64,000 nt of DNA from Alcaligenes aquatilis (GTDB lineage Bacteria; Pseudomonadota; Gammaproteobacteria; Burkholderiales; Burkholderiaceae_B), in the NCBI RefSeq assembly GCF_003076515.1, contig NZ_CP022390.1, positions 496,001 through 560,000 on the forward strand, given 5' to 3'. The translations under genes and the position numbers were made by a program. Within the stretch, counting starts at the first letter, position 1. Each line of letters starts with the position of its first letter. Positions 8,779 to 17,704 of the stretch are shown here, piece after piece. A model generated the notes under the pieces. It had not been told where the DNA came from, made no database searches, and worked only from the letters and a program-made list of their open reading frames with translations.

Positions 8779-9992
8779 AAGGGGGGCGAGCAGGCGCAAG
8801 TTTGCTGATGGTGGCACTGGCAACCGTGCTGCCAGGAGCCGCTTGCGCGGCGGGGGGAGTGGAGACAGGAGCGGAGCAGAAGCTTGGCTCAGGTTTAGCT
8901 TCTGCTCCTGTGCTCACTACGGGGCCTTCCGCGTCGGAGATAACAGAGCAATCCTGTGGAGCTAAGGACAGGCTGGAGGCCGAGTGTCTACGCATCCTCT
9001 ATAAAAATGTCCCCGCTCAATGGCCTGCGCCCACTATTGATCCGGGGCAGCCCTGGCAAGAGTGGGGGCCCGTGCCGGGGCCGGGCTCCAGCGCCCAGCC
9101 CCAGGCGGCAGAGGATGCCAGGAACACACAGATTGTTTCCTTGGGTGCCCGGTTATTTTTTGATAAGCAACTGTCCCGCAAAAAGCAGATTTCTTGTGCG
9201 TCCTGTCATCAGCCGGACAAGTCCTTTACCGATGGCAAAGCCTCCGCCGTCGGGGAGGACGGCTTGATGGGCAAGCGCCGTACTCCGCCCTTGTTTGCTG
9301 CGCCGTTTGCCAAAGCTTTGTTCTGGGATGGCCGTGCCAACACCTTGCAGGAGCAAGTTGTTGGCCCTATTGAAAATCCGCTGGAAATGAACCATGCCTT
9401 GAGTGACTTGATGCCGCGTTTGCAGGAGTCAGAGGACTATAGACAGGCATTTCAACAAGCCTTTGGCGCATCCTCATCCAATCCCATCGACGCCGCGCGA
9501 TTGGCCCGAGCCTTGGCCGCTTATGTAGTCACCCTCCGTCCGGCAGCAACGCGCTTTGATGACTTTATCGCCGGAGATATGGCCGCTTTGAATGATCAGG
9601 AGCTGATCGGCCTGCATCTGTTTCGTACCAAGGCGCGTTGCATGAACTGTCATAACGGCCCCATGTTGACGGACAACGGTTTTCACAATATTGGCCTGTC
9701 TTTTTATGGACGTCGTTTGCAGGATCTGGGGCGGTTCGAGTGGAGCCGAGACCCCGCTGATCTGGGCTTGTTCCGCACTCCCAGTTTGCGTAATGTCGCC
9801 AAGGCCGGTCCCTGGATGCACAATGGTTTGTTCCCCAGTCTGGACGGTCTGCTGCGTATGTACGATGCGGCAATGGGCCCGGACCCTAAAGAAACCGGTC
9901 CATTGGTGCCGCGTAAGTCTGAACGGATCCGGGAGCTGAACTTGAGTGACGAGGAAATCCAGGCTTTACGTGCTTTTCTGGAGGTCTTGTAG
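8751..9992 (+). CDS. Di-haem cytochrome c peroxidase / MauG-family protein
   Basis: A 413-residue periplasmic di-haem protein of the CcpA/MauG superfamily. It starts at GTG 8751, inside the end of the TonB receptor gene, giving a signal peptide (about residues 1-33); the 28-base overlap suggests translational coupling. Haem-binding motifs are CASCH (C149, C152, H153) and CMNCH (C297, C300, H301). The segments NPLEMNH (about 209-215) and FRTPSLRNV with MHNG after it are typical of the family. A low-complexity stretch of about 90 residues precedes the first haem domain. It may oxidise the ligand imported by the receptor or detoxify peroxide; the MauG-like role is inference from context. Confidence 0.92.
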   Translation: MVARFLSILKGGRAGASLLMVALATVLPGAACAAGGVETGAEQKLGSGLASAPVLTTGPSASEITEQSCGAKDRLEAECLRILYKNVPAQWPAPTIDPGQPWQEWGPVPGPGSSAQPQAAEDARNTQIVSLGARLFFDKQLSRKKQISCASCHQPDKSFTDGKASAVGEDGLMGKRRTPPLFAAPFAKALFWDGRANTLQEQVVGPIENPLEMNHALSDLMPRLQESEDYRQAFQQAFGASSSNPIDAARLARALAAYVVTLRPAATRFDDFIAGDMAALNDQELIGLHLFRTKARCMNCHNGPMLTDNGFHNIGLSFYGRRLQDLGRFEWSRDPADLGLFRTPSLRNVAKAGPWMHNGLFPSLDGLLRMYDAAMGPDPKETGPLVPRKSERIRELNLSDEEIQALRAFLEVL

Positions 9993-10067
9993 TGATCAAA
10001 GCAGGCCAAACCTGACTGGCGGGCACAAAAAAAACGATCGTGTTTACCACGATCCAGATTGCTGATG

Positions 10068-10103
10068 AACCCCACGTTTTTTGATTTGGGGTTTATTTTT
10101 TAT
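10068..10103 (+). terminator. Intrinsic terminator after the peroxidase gene
   Basis: Inverted repeat AACCCCA / TGGGGTT with a 12-base loop followed by a T-rich run (TTATTTTTTATTTT). It closes the sigma-to-peroxidase operon between convergent genes. Confidence 0.75.
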
Positions 10104-10156
10104 TTTCGTTGCGACGAGCAGGAGTGGGCCAAGACACGACTGTTCTTGAAGGCCGC

Positions 10157-11314
10157 TTAGGTCCAGAGTTGAGCATACAGGGCCTCAATCTCTTCTTGAG
10201 ACGCAAGCCGGGGGTTATTGTTGGGTGATCCTGAAGCCAGGGCTTGTTGGGCCATGGTTGGGCGTAGAGAGTCAAAATGTGATTGCTCAATACCGAGGGC
10301 ACGTAGGCTGGGAACCTGCAAGTTCTGGTTAAGTTGATGTAATGTGCTCAGCAGTTTTTGATTGGCCAGGGTGTCGTTATCCTCAGGTGCAGCGAACCCT
10401 AAGGCTCGGGCACATTGTGCATAGCGTTCAGGGGCTGCCGGGATGGAGAAGGCCGTGACCGTTGGTAGTAGGATGGCATTGGACAGACCATGCGGAACAT
10501 GAAAGAAGGCGCCGATGGGGCGGCTCATACCATGCACCAGTGCCACTGAAGCGGCAGAAAAGGCAACACCTGCCAGGCTCGCTCCAAGCATCATGGCTTC
10601 ACGGGCAGGACGGTTTTGACCGTCCTGGTAGACTCGCTCCAGGTTGGGACCGATCAGGTTCATTGCCGCCAAGGCCTGGCTGTCACTGTAGGCATTGGCC
10701 TTGCGACTGACATACGCTTCGATAGCGTGTGTCATGGCGTCAATGCCGGTGTCGGCAGTCGTGCGCGGCGGGACTGTCAGAGTCAACTCATAGTCGATCA
10801 GCGCTGCGTCCGGTACAAAGGCCGGGCCAGTGCACAGTAGCTTTTCGTCGTTTTGTTCGTCGGTAATGATGGTGAAACGGGTGAACTCAGAGCCGGTGCC
10901 GGCCGTAGTGGGGATGGCAATCAGAGCAAGCCCTTTGCGGGTGACGTGGGCTGGAACGGCGTAGTCTCGGATCGTACCGCCATGACGGCTCAGAACGGAA
11001 ATGGCTTTGGCGCTATCAATCGGGCTGCCACCGCCCAAGGCAATCAAGACATCGTACGTATTGCTGCTGGCTTGAACGACACCGGCCTGAATCGAGGCGG
11101 CGGTGGGTTCGGGGACAGTCTCGGAAAAGATATCGCAGTGTATGTTGTGCTGGGCCAGCAAAGTCTGGACCCGCTGTGGATGGCCTAACGAGACCATGGT
11201 GGGGTCGGTAATGAGAAGCGCTTTCTGGCAGTGCATCGAGCGCAGCAAATCGGGTAGTTGCTCTAGAACACCACCACCAATCAGTAAGCTGCCGGGTAAA
11301 GAGATCAAACTCAT
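10157..11314 (-). CDS. Iron-containing alcohol dehydrogenase (group III)
   Basis: A 385-residue NAD(P)-dependent, metal-using alcohol dehydrogenase. It has the N-terminal nucleotide-binding half (ALGGGSPIDSAKAI at about residues 90-105; PTTAGTGSE at about 135-145) and the C-terminal helical half with metal ligands in DTGIDAMTHAIEAY and HGMSRPIGAFFHVPHG. Substrate could be an alcohol or a hydroxy acid semialdehyde. It lies downstream of a TRAP transporter on the same strand, so may act on the imported compound, but a terminator-like hairpin separates the two. Confidence 0.94.
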   Translation of the reverse strand: MSLISLPGSLLIGGGVLEQLPDLLRSMHCQKALLITDPTMVSLGHPQRVQTLLAQHNIHCDIFSETVPEPTAASIQAGVVQASSNTYDVLIALGGGSPIDSAKAISVLSRHGGTIRDYAVPAHVTRKGLALIAIPTTAGTGSEFTRFTIITDEQNDEKLLCTGPAFVPDAALIDYELTLTVPPRTTADTGIDAMTHAIEAYVSRKANAYSDSQALAAMNLIGPNLERVYQDGQNRPAREAMMLGASLAGVAFSAASVALVHGMSRPIGAFFHVPHGLSNAILLPTVTAFSIPAAPERYAQCARALGFAAPEDNDTLANQKLLSTLHQLNQNLQVPSLRALGIEQSHFDSLRPTMAQQALASGSPNNNPRLASQEEIEALYAQLWT

Positions 11315-11346
11315 GACGGTCTCATTGTTGCGGGGTCTGGCGAGTT

Positions 11347-11377
11347 AAAAAACGATAGTGGCGAACCACTATCGTTT
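11347..11377 (-). terminator. Terminator between TRAP dctP and the alcohol dehydrogenase gene
   Basis: Symmetric stem (AAACGATAGTGG / CCACTATCGTTT) with a four-base loop and a T run when read on the minus strand. It follows the dctP stop by 24 bases. Some read-through into the dehydrogenase gene is possible because that gene starts only 33 bases further on. Confidence 0.85.
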
Positions 11378-11401
11378 TCTGACTCATGAACGAGCAGGCT
11401 C

Positions 11402-12502
11402 TTACTTCATGCAGGCCTTGATTTTTTCCAGGTCCGGGCCGTCAATGGGGCGTCCCAGATTAAAGGGCATGGAGGTCTCGCGCCAGTCTTTGTAGTCTTG
11501 CAGGTATTCGATCTGGCTGGCATAGACTTTGGCGGCATCGGGGTTGCTGCAGGCCACGGAAATCATGACCTCGTTGGTTACCTGCTGAATGGTTTTCAGA
11601 CTTTCGTCATCCATGCGGTGGATTTGAACACCCGCTTTTTGGAAGGTGCGCAAACCTTCGGTGGCTCGTTTTTCGGTAAAGGCAATGGACCACATCATGG
11701 TTGCGTCGGCGGCAATCTTCAGCTTTTCTTTGGTGGTGTCGCTCAAGGCATCCCAAGCCGCTTTATTGATCATGACGCCAAATACAGAGGCAGATTGATG
11801 CCAGCCGGGTGTGGACCAGTGCTTGGTGACTTGATGCAGGCCCGCCGAGACATCCACGTTGGGCGTCGAGAACTCGGCGCCGTCAATCACGCCGCGCTCC
11901 AGCGATTGATACAGCTCCTGGCCGGCCATCGATACCTGGGTGCCGCCGATTTTCTCCAGCACCTGACCTTGTTCCAGACCGGATAAGCGCAGGCGCTTGC
12001 CTTTTAGCTCTTCCAGGTTACGAATGGGGGTGTTGGTGCGAAAGCCCGACTCATTATTGGTAATGGCATAGGGCAGATAGACCATGCCGTATTTACCGTA
12101 AATCTCGTTATAGAGCTCTGCACCGCCCCATTCTTTGATCCAGTTGGCATAGTCAATGGCATTGAACAAGCTCGAGTGCGTGGCCAGCGGGGAGAAGGCT
12201 GGGTTACGGCCTGCCCAATAGCCGGGCCAGTCGGCACCGGCCTGAATGGTGCCGGACTCTACCGCGCTAAAGACCTCACCGGTTGGGACAAGAGAGCCGC
12301 CTTCAAAAAATTCAATTTTCAGCTCGTCGCCGACCAGCTTATTGGCAAGCTCGACCCACTTTTTGTCCATCTCCACTAATTCGATGGAGGCGGGCCAGGT
12401 GCTGGTCATTGTCCATTTTTGAGGGGCTGCCTGGCTAAGGCCTGTCATGCTGAGCAGAGCGGCTGTGGTCAGTGCGGTGAGTATCTTTTTTGTTGGCTTC
12501 AT
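11402..12502 (-). CDS. TRAP transporter solute-binding protein (DctP family)
   Basis: A 366-residue periplasmic binding protein. The start is set at 12502, giving a clean signal peptide (about residues 1-26, ending in Ala-Ala) shortly after an AGGAGAC ribosome site; the longer upstream reading has no typical leader. The family core is seen in the GKRLRLSGLEQG segment, which holds the conserved Arg that pairs with a substrate carboxylate, and in DGAEFSTP. Features such as WAGRNPAF resemble TakP-like 2-oxo/hydroxy-acid binders, so an organic acid is likely but not proven. Confidence 0.94.
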   Translation of the reverse strand: MKPTKKILTALTTAALLSMTGLSQAAPQKWTMTSTWPASIELVEMDKKWVELANKLVGDELKIEFFEGGSLVPTGEVFSAVESGTIQAGADWPGYWAGRNPAFSPLATHSSLFNAIDYANWIKEWGGAELYNEIYGKYGMVYLPYAITNNESGFRTNTPIRNLEELKGKRLRLSGLEQGQVLEKIGGTQVSMAGQELYQSLERGVIDGAEFSTPNVDVSAGLHQVTKHWSTPGWHQSASVFGVMINKAAWDALSDTTKEKLKIAADATMMWSIAFTEKRATEGLRTFQKAGVQIHRMDDESLKTIQQVTNEVMISVACSNPDAAKVYASQIEYLQDYKDWRETSMPFNLGRPIDGPDLEKIKACMK

Positions 12503-12519
12503 GGTGTCTCCTAGTTGTA

Positions 12520-13842
12520 TTAACTGCCGTACAGCACGTGTGGTAGCCATGTGACCAGATTGGGGAAAATGGCTATCAATATACACATGAGAATGACCAG
12601 GAAAATAAACGGAATAACCCCCGTAATAATTTCCGTAGTTTTGACTGAGGGAGGGGTAATGGCACGCAGATAAAACAGGGCGTATCCAAAAGGAGGGGTC
12701 AGGAATGAGGTTTGCAACACAACAGCAACCAAAACAACAAACCACAGCAGGCTGACTCCCATTTCCTGAACGATGGGCAACAGAATGGGGAAGGACAGCA
12801 GCACAATACCCGTCCAGTCCAGGAAACAGCCCAGGATAAAGACAATCAGCAGCATCACCACGATCAGCAGCCAGGGCTCCATATCCAGGCCGCGCATGAT
12901 GTCCTGGACCGCACCCAGTCCGCCCGTAATGTTGAACACTCCGGTAAACGCCGTGGCACCGACCACAATGAACAGGATCATGGCCGAGGTGCGACCCGTT
13001 TCATACAGGGCATTAAAGAAGGTGCGCCACTGGAATTTGCCTCGGAAAATGACGATCAGCAAGGACAGCAAGACCCCGATGGCTGATGCCTCTGTGGCCG
13101 TTGCAATACCCGCTAGCATCGAGCCCAAAATACCCAGAATCAGGAAAATAGGTGGGACGGCCTCCAGGAGCAACATTTTGATCAGGGCCGGTTTTGAGAT
13201 CTGTTCTTCCGGCTCGACGGACGGGGCTCGTTCGGGGTGTCGCCAGGCAATAAAGACGACCCAGGCGGCATAGAGCAAACCCAGTAGCACGCCTGGAATC
13301 AGGGCGCCTGCAAACAGCTCGCCAATGGACAGCGGTGAGTAGCTGGCCATCAGGATCAGCATGATGGACGGTGGGATCAAAATGCCCAGGCACCCCGAGG
13401 CGGCGATCACGCCGGTGGTCAGCTTGGGGCAATAGCCATATTTCAGCATGGGGCGTAATGCCATCATGCCGGTGACGGTGATAGAGGCGCCGATAATGCC
13501 GGTGGTCGCCGCCAGCAAAATGGAGAGAAAAACAACGGCAAGTGCCAGGCCACCGCGCACCCGCGACATTAAAAGTCGCAGGGCCTCGAACATCTTGTCC
13601 GTGACTTCCGAGTCGGACAGAAAGCGGGCCATCAAGATGAACAAGGGAATGGCGATCAGCGTGTAGTTGTCCAGAACATCGCCATAGATGCGGTTGACGA
13701 CAATGCCCAAGACCATGGGTTTGCCGGCAATGAGCGTACCAATAACGGCTGTTCCACCCAGAACGAAAGCCAAGGGATGGCCCATGAATAGGCCCAGCAA
13801 CAGCAGGCCACCCATCAGCAGTGCAATCAACTCAGGCGTCAT
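12520..13842 (-). CDS. TRAP transporter large permease subunit (DctM)
   Basis: A 440-residue, roughly 12-helix DctM-type permease, full length for the family. Typical features are the N-terminal LLLGLFMGHPLAFVLGG, the GIIGASI loop, and ASGCLGILIPPSIMLI in the middle. It works with the small subunit and the binding protein, driven by sodium or proton gradients. It overlaps the dctQ gene by 11 bases and precedes dctP by 17 bases, so the order dctQ-dctM-dctP forms one operon. Confidence 0.96.
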   Translation of the reverse strand: MTPELIALLMGGLLLLGLFMGHPLAFVLGGTAVIGTLIAGKPMVLGIVVNRIYGDVLDNYTLIAIPLFILMARFLSDSEVTDKMFEALRLLMSRVRGGLALAVVFLSILLAATTGIIGASITVTGMMALRPMLKYGYCPKLTTGVIAASGCLGILIPPSIMLILMASYSPLSIGELFAGALIPGVLLGLLYAAWVVFIAWRHPERAPSVEPEEQISKPALIKMLLLEAVPPIFLILGILGSMLAGIATATEASAIGVLLSLLIVIFRGKFQWRTFFNALYETGRTSAMILFIVVGATAFTGVFNITGGLGAVQDIMRGLDMEPWLLIVVMLLIVFILGCFLDWTGIVLLSFPILLPIVQEMGVSLLWFVVLVAVVLQTSFLTPPFGYALFYLRAITPPSVKTTEIITGVIPFIFLVILMCILIAIFPNLVTWLPHVLYGS

Positions 13843-14332
13843 GATGGCCGGGCTCCTTTTGGGTCAGCAGACGGATTACCTCGGCAATACCTTGAATCAG
13901 CAACAGGGCGGCAGCCACCACCATGGAAATCTTCAGTGGGTAAACGGGCAGTTGAACGGCGCCGTAGGTCGTTTCACCTTGGGCCAAAGAACGCATGGCA
14001 AACTCATAGCTGCGAGTCAGAAATACCCAGGCGAAGGGGAAGAAGAAAATGAGGTAGCCCGCAAGCTCAGTCCATTTGCGAGCGGTAGGGGAAAACTTTT
14101 GGATCAGCAGGTCAACGCGGACATGAGATTGATGCTTGAGGGCATAGGCGCCCAACATCAAAAAGTAAAAACCGTAGAGCTGCTTGGTGGCATCAAATGT
14201 CCATCGGGTAGGCTGATTGAGCACATATCGCATGAACACTTCATAAATAATAATGGTGGCAAAAATAATGGCGATAAATGAGAGGATTTTGCCGATGAAT
14301 TCATTGAGTGAGTCAATAGCCTTTAAAACCAT
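13832..14332 (-). CDS. TRAP transporter small permease subunit (DctQ)
   Basis: A 166-residue, four-helix DctQ-type small subunit. Helices begin at about residues 15, 50, 90 and 130, and the conserved block near residue 30-45 (EVFMRYVLNQPTRWTFD) is typical. First gene of the dctQMP operon with an AAAGGA ribosome site. Its promoter must lie in the 146-base gap shared with the divergent MscS gene. Confidence 0.94.
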   Translation of the reverse strand: MVLKAIDSLNEFIGKILSFIAIIFATIIIYEVFMRYVLNQPTRWTFDATKQLYGFYFLMLGAYALKHQSHVRVDLLIQKFSPTARKWTELAGYLIFFFPFAWVFLTRSYEFAMRSLAQGETTYGAVQLPVYPLKISMVVAAALLLIQGIAEVIRLLTQKEPGHHDA

Positions 14333-14478
14333 CGTTTTCCTTTGGCGCGAATTGTTATTGTTTCAGACTGACGGTTTAGTCTATGAGCAAGGCAAGCCCT
14401 GTCACAACGTGGGTTTACCCTTACGTAAACCTAACTCGTTATAATCGCTTGGCCAAGGACGGCGCAATCGGAGGAAAA

Positions 14479-15522
14479 GTGCAGGATCACACCTTGTTGA
14501 TCAAATACCTGACAGGTATGGGGATCTTTCTGGCCTGCTTGCTGGCGGCATTTATTCTGGCTTTTATGAGACATCGTCGGCGCAAGTGGTCGCACAATGT
14601 CATCGCGCAAATCGTGCAGTTGGGCTTGTTGTACGGCGCCATTGCGGTTGCCCGCCAGTACGTAAACATGGCTATTGCCGATTACCACGTGACGTTGGTG
14701 ACACCGCGCATGGTCGATTTTGTGGCTGTGCTGACGGCAGCGGCGGTGTTGATGCATACGTTGTCGCTGTTGATCAACCGTCTGGAGAAAACGCAGCTTA
14801 GCAAAGGGCGGGATCCGACCTCGGCACGCCTGATTGCACGGGTGTTGAAGTTCGGCGCATTTGTTCTCATGTTGCTGTTTTTTGGCGAGCACTTCGGATT
14901 AAGTATGTCCGGACTGTTGGCCTTTGGTGGTATCGGCGGCATTGCGATCGGTATGGCAGGCAAGGATATTTTGAGCAATGTCTTCTCCGGCGCCATGTTG
15001 TACTTTGATCGTCAGTTCAAGATTGGCGACTGGATACGTTCGCCTGATCGCAATATTGAAGGGACGGTGGTTGAGATTGGTTGGCGCCTGACCAAGATCA
15101 TGACGTTTGATAAACGGCCGCTTTATGTGCCCAACTCCTTGTTTTCTTCCATCAGTGTGGAAAACCCGGGCCGCATGACGAACCGGCGGATCAATACCGA
15201 GGTGGGGTTGAGGTATGAGGATGCCGGCAAGCTGCGCGGTATTGTGGATGATATTGGCCAGATGCTGGCTCAACACCCTGATATTGATCAGACACAGACG
15301 ACGCTGGTCTATTTCAATGCCTTTGCAGACTCATCACTGAACATCATGGTGTATTGCTTTACCAAAACAACTCAGTGGGCCGAGTGGTTGGGCATTCAGC
15401 AGGATGTGTATTTGAAGATTATTGATATTGTGCAGCAGCACGGTGCCGATTTTGCCTTCCCCAGTCAAACTTTGTATGTGGCGAAGGGGGGCGAGCCAGA
15501 AGGGGCAGCCCGGACCGAGTAA
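14479..15522 (+). CDS. MscS-family mechanosensitive ion channel
   Basis: A 347-residue small-conductance mechanosensitive channel. The GTG at 14479 is preferred to an ATG 96 bases upstream because GGAGG stands at 14470-14474 and the upstream stretch has no coding character. Membrane helices lie at about residues 8-28, 45-65, 82-100 and 130-150. The pore-lining helix with [17 protein letters not shown] and the following beta domain (FKIGDWI...GTVVEIGWR) identify the family. It probably protects against hypo-osmotic shock. Confidence 0.94.
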   Translation: MQDHTLLIKYLTGMGIFLACLLAAFILAFMRHRRRKWSHNVIAQIVQLGLLYGAIAVARQYVNMAIADYHVTLVTPRMVDFVAVLTAAAVLMHTLSLLINRLEKTQLSKGRDPTSARLIARVLKFGAFVLMLLFFGEHFGLSMSGLLAFGGIGGIAIGMAGKDILSNVFSGAMLYFDRQFKIGDWIRSPDRNIEGTVVEIGWRLTKIMTFDKRPLYVPNSLFSSISVENPGRMTNRRINTEVGLRYEDAGKLRGIVDDIGQMLAQHPDIDQTQTTLVYFNAFADSSLNIMVYCFTKTTQWAEWLGIQQDVYLKIIDIVQQHGADFAFPSQTLYVAKGGEPEGAARTE

Positions 15523-15560
15523 ACACACAGCTCCAGCAGTACGGCTAGTCCCGGTGGCGG

Positions 15561-15588
15561 CAGCACAGTGCGGGGGCGCACTGTGCTG
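15561..15588. terminator. Hairpin between convergent mscS-like and cycA genes
   Basis: A perfect 12-bp stem (CAGCACAGTGCG / CGCACTGTGCTG) around a GGGG loop, centred in the 79-base gap between two convergent genes. There is no T run on either strand, so it may block polymerase or protect 3' ends rather than act as a standard intrinsic terminator. Confidence 0.5.
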
Positions 15589-15601
15589 TGTCCTGCTTGG
15601 T

Positions 15602-17008
15602 TTAGCGTACGCTTTGCGTCGCCAGACTCAGGGCCAGATCTTGTTTCATGCGTTTCTTGTAGAAAGGCAGGCAAATAAGCAGAGCCAGGAACCAGAAAGG
15701 TGTGGCAATCAGGCCGATCAGGGTTTCTTCTTCCTGGCTGAACAGGTACAGCGCAAAGGCAAAGAACACCAGAGTCAGATAGCACATGGGAATGGCAAAG
15801 GGCATTTTGTAGCTTGATGCAGCGTGTGCCTCAGGCCGAACCCGGCGGTACTTCAGGTAGGTGATCAGGATCACGGCCCAGACAAAGATAAAGCAGATGC
15901 TGGCCACGGTGGTCACAATTGTGAACACACGCATCACATCGCCTTCTGCGTATAGCAGGAACAGGCTGGACAGCAAAAGGGCGCACGAATAGATCAGACC
16001 ATTGCGGGGAGTACCGTTACGCGACAGTTGGCTGAAGGCTTCGGGAGCCAGCTTGTTCTTGGAGAGACCGTACAACATGCGGCCCGTGGAGAACATGCCG
16101 CTATTGGCGGACGACAGGGCCGAGGTCAGCACCACAAAGTTGATGATGGCTGCTGCGGCACCCACGCCAATCAGCAAGAACATGTTCACAAACGGACTCT
16201 TGTTGGGCGCGACAATATCCCAAGGGGTGACGGTCATGATGGCGGTCAGGGCCAACACGTAAAACACAATCACGCGAACCGGAATCTTGTTGATGGCTTT
16301 GGGCAGGTTCTTGGCAGGGTCAGCCGTTTCAGCCGAGGCGGTACCCACCAGTTCGATACCCACAAAAGCAAAGATGGCGATCTGGAAAGCGGCAAAGAAA
16401 CCATTCAAACCATTGGGGAACATCCCGCCGCGATCCCATAAATGGGTCAGGCTGGCTTTTTCGCCGGTTGGGCCCACAAAGCCGGTAAACAGCAGGTACG
16501 CGCCCACACCAATCAGTGCCACGATGGCAATGATCTTGACCAGGGCAAACCAGAACTCGAGCTCGCCAAACAATTTGGCCGACAGCAGGTTAAAGATCAG
16601 CAAAAAGGCAATACAAGCCAGACCGGGTAGCCACAGTGGAATGTCCGGCCACCAGAATTGGGTATAGCCGGTAATGGCGACAATATCGGCAATGCCAATA
16701 ACTACCCAGCAGAACCAGTAACTCCAGCCTAGAAAGTAGCCCATGGTGGGCCCGAGAATATCGGCGGAAAAATCCACAAAAGATTTGTATTCCAGGTTAT
16801 GCAGGAGCAATTCTCCCATTGCCCGCATAACAAAAAATAAAAAGAAGCCGATGATCATGTAGGTAAACAAGACCGAGGGTCCGGCCAGACTAATGGTGCG
16901 GCCTGATCCCATAAATAGCCCGGTGCCGATAGCGCCTCCAATTGCTATCAGTTGCAGATGCCGGTTTTTCAACGAGCGTTGCAGTCCAGATGAATGTTGC
17001 TGAGACAC
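15602..17008 (-). CDS. cycA: D-serine/D-alanine/glycine:proton symporter (CycA family)
   Basis: A 468-residue, 12-helix amino-acid permease of the APC superfamily, closest by eye to CycA. The first helix has the signature AIGGAIGTGLFMGSG; FVDFSADILGP and FAFVGIELVGTASAE are typical of the CycA/ProY/AroP branch. It starts at GTG 17008 with AGGAG six bases upstream. A tandem glycine riboswitch lies in its leader on the same strand, which strongly supports glycine as a substrate. About 290 bases separate the riboswitch from the start, with a possible upstream ORF between. Confidence 0.93.
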   Translation of the reverse strand: MSQQHSSGLQRSLKNRHLQLIAIGGAIGTGLFMGSGRTISLAGPSVLFTYMIIGFFLFFVMRAMGELLLHNLEYKSFVDFSADILGPTMGYFLGWSYWFCWVVIGIADIVAITGYTQFWWPDIPLWLPGLACIAFLLIFNLLSAKLFGELEFWFALVKIIAIVALIGVGAYLLFTGFVGPTGEKASLTHLWDRGGMFPNGLNGFFAAFQIAIFAFVGIELVGTASAETADPAKNLPKAINKIPVRVIVFYVLALTAIMTVTPWDIVAPNKSPFVNMFLLIGVGAAAAIINFVVLTSALSSANSGMFSTGRMLYGLSKNKLAPEAFSQLSRNGTPRNGLIYSCALLLSSLFLLYAEGDVMRVFTIVTTVASICFIFVWAVILITYLKYRRVRPEAHAASSYKMPFAIPMCYLTLVFFAFALYLFSQEEETLIGLIATPFWFLALLICLPFYKKRMKQDLALSLATQSVR

Positions 17009-17085
17009 ACTGTACTCCTAGTTTTTTTTCGTTCAAATGCGTAATTATGACTGTGCTGCGAGAAAACAATGGGCACAACCCGTCC

Positions 17086-17133
17086 TCAAGAACGGTTTTC
17101 TTGATGCCGATCTACATAAAGTAGGGAGCGCAC
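17086..17133 (-). other. Possible 15-codon upstream ORF in the cycA leader
   Basis: On the minus strand a perfect AAGGAGG (17146-17140) stands six bases before a GTG that opens 15 codons (MRSLLYVDRHQENRS) and a stop. The end of the ORF overlaps a hairpin (CAAGAA / TTCTTG), and part of that arm can pair instead with a downstream AACCGT / ACGGGTT stem. The ORF lies between the glycine riboswitch and cycA. It may be a leader peptide coupling translation to cycA, or the strong ribosome site may have another use. Its existence is seen; function is inference. Confidence 0.4.
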
Positions 17134-17298
17134 AGCAGTCCTCCTTGTTCTGACGACATGAAATGCCAAAACAGACCTGTGTGCGAATAAAAATGGGAAT
17201 AAAGGGGTGGTGTGCCAGGCGGTCAGACAAGGCGCCTGACTATCTGCTCATAAATAGGCTCCGGACAAATAGGTGGACAAAGACCATATGGCCTTTGT

Positions 17299-17471
17299 AC
17301 CCCCTCTGTCCGTTTACCTGAGAGCTTATCCATCGGCGGGCGACGGTCCCCTTCGGTGGGCACTGATGTGCCTCTCTCCAGAACGTCAAGGGTTCAAGAT
17401 TCTTTTGCCTGAGAGATTCCGGGGTCGTTGCTCCGTCGGCGCTTCATCAAGGTGAAGACTCTCACCTGAAC
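17299..17471 (-). ncRNA. Tandem glycine riboswitch
   Basis: Read on the minus strand, two glycine aptamers in series are visible. The first runs from GGTGAGAGTC through GCCGACGGAGCAA to AATCTCTCAGGCAAAAG. The second runs from CTGGAGAGAG through CACCGAAGGGG and CGCCGATGG to CTCTCAGGTAAACGGACAGA. These are the conserved cores of the gcvT-type glycine riboswitch. It lies upstream of the glycine permease gene cycA in the same direction. A TGTCTATACAAT stretch (17488-17499 on the minus strand) is a candidate extended -10 for its promoter. No clear terminator follows; expression may be controlled by translation. Confidence 0.93.
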
Positions 17472-17620
17472 CGTTATTGACGTCGCTATTGTATAGACAG
17501 GTAAAAAGCGATGACTACTATCGTTAACCTGTAGGTAATCGATGAGAATGGTTCTTGTTTATCGGTAAGGTTTGTGCTGGACATTTTGCCGTGACGTCAC
17601 CAAGGATGCGTCCTTTGCAC

Positions 17621-17675
17621 AGAGCCGCATTGTCTTGAATCGGGCAGGCTGCCTTGCTCCAGACGATGCGGCTCT
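17621..17675. repeat. Long imperfect inverted repeat between the cycA leader and aqpZ
   Basis: Arms AGAGCCGCATTGTCT (17621-17635) and AGACGATGCGGCTCT (17661-17675) pair over 15 bp with one mismatch. On the plus strand the second arm is followed by TTTGTTCTG, so it resembles a terminator in that direction; on the minus strand it follows aqpZ by 29 bases without a T run. Most simply it ends the aqpZ transcript. The remaining 17472-17704 gap shows only the cycA-leader promoter candidate and no gene. Confidence 0.5.
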
Positions 17676-17704
17676 TTTGTTCTGCATGCCGATGTCAGTG
17701 TTGC

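Noticed and set aside
4475..9992. A complete methanobactin locus
   Set aside because: Only the sigma/anti-sigma/receptor/di-haem layout is similar; no precursor peptide, MbnB, MbnC or MbnP gene was seen, and the regulatory sites look Fur-type.
12503..12745. 81-codon N-terminal extension of DctP
   Set aside because: It overlaps the dctM end, has no leader character, and the start at 12502 has a ribosome site and a signal peptide.
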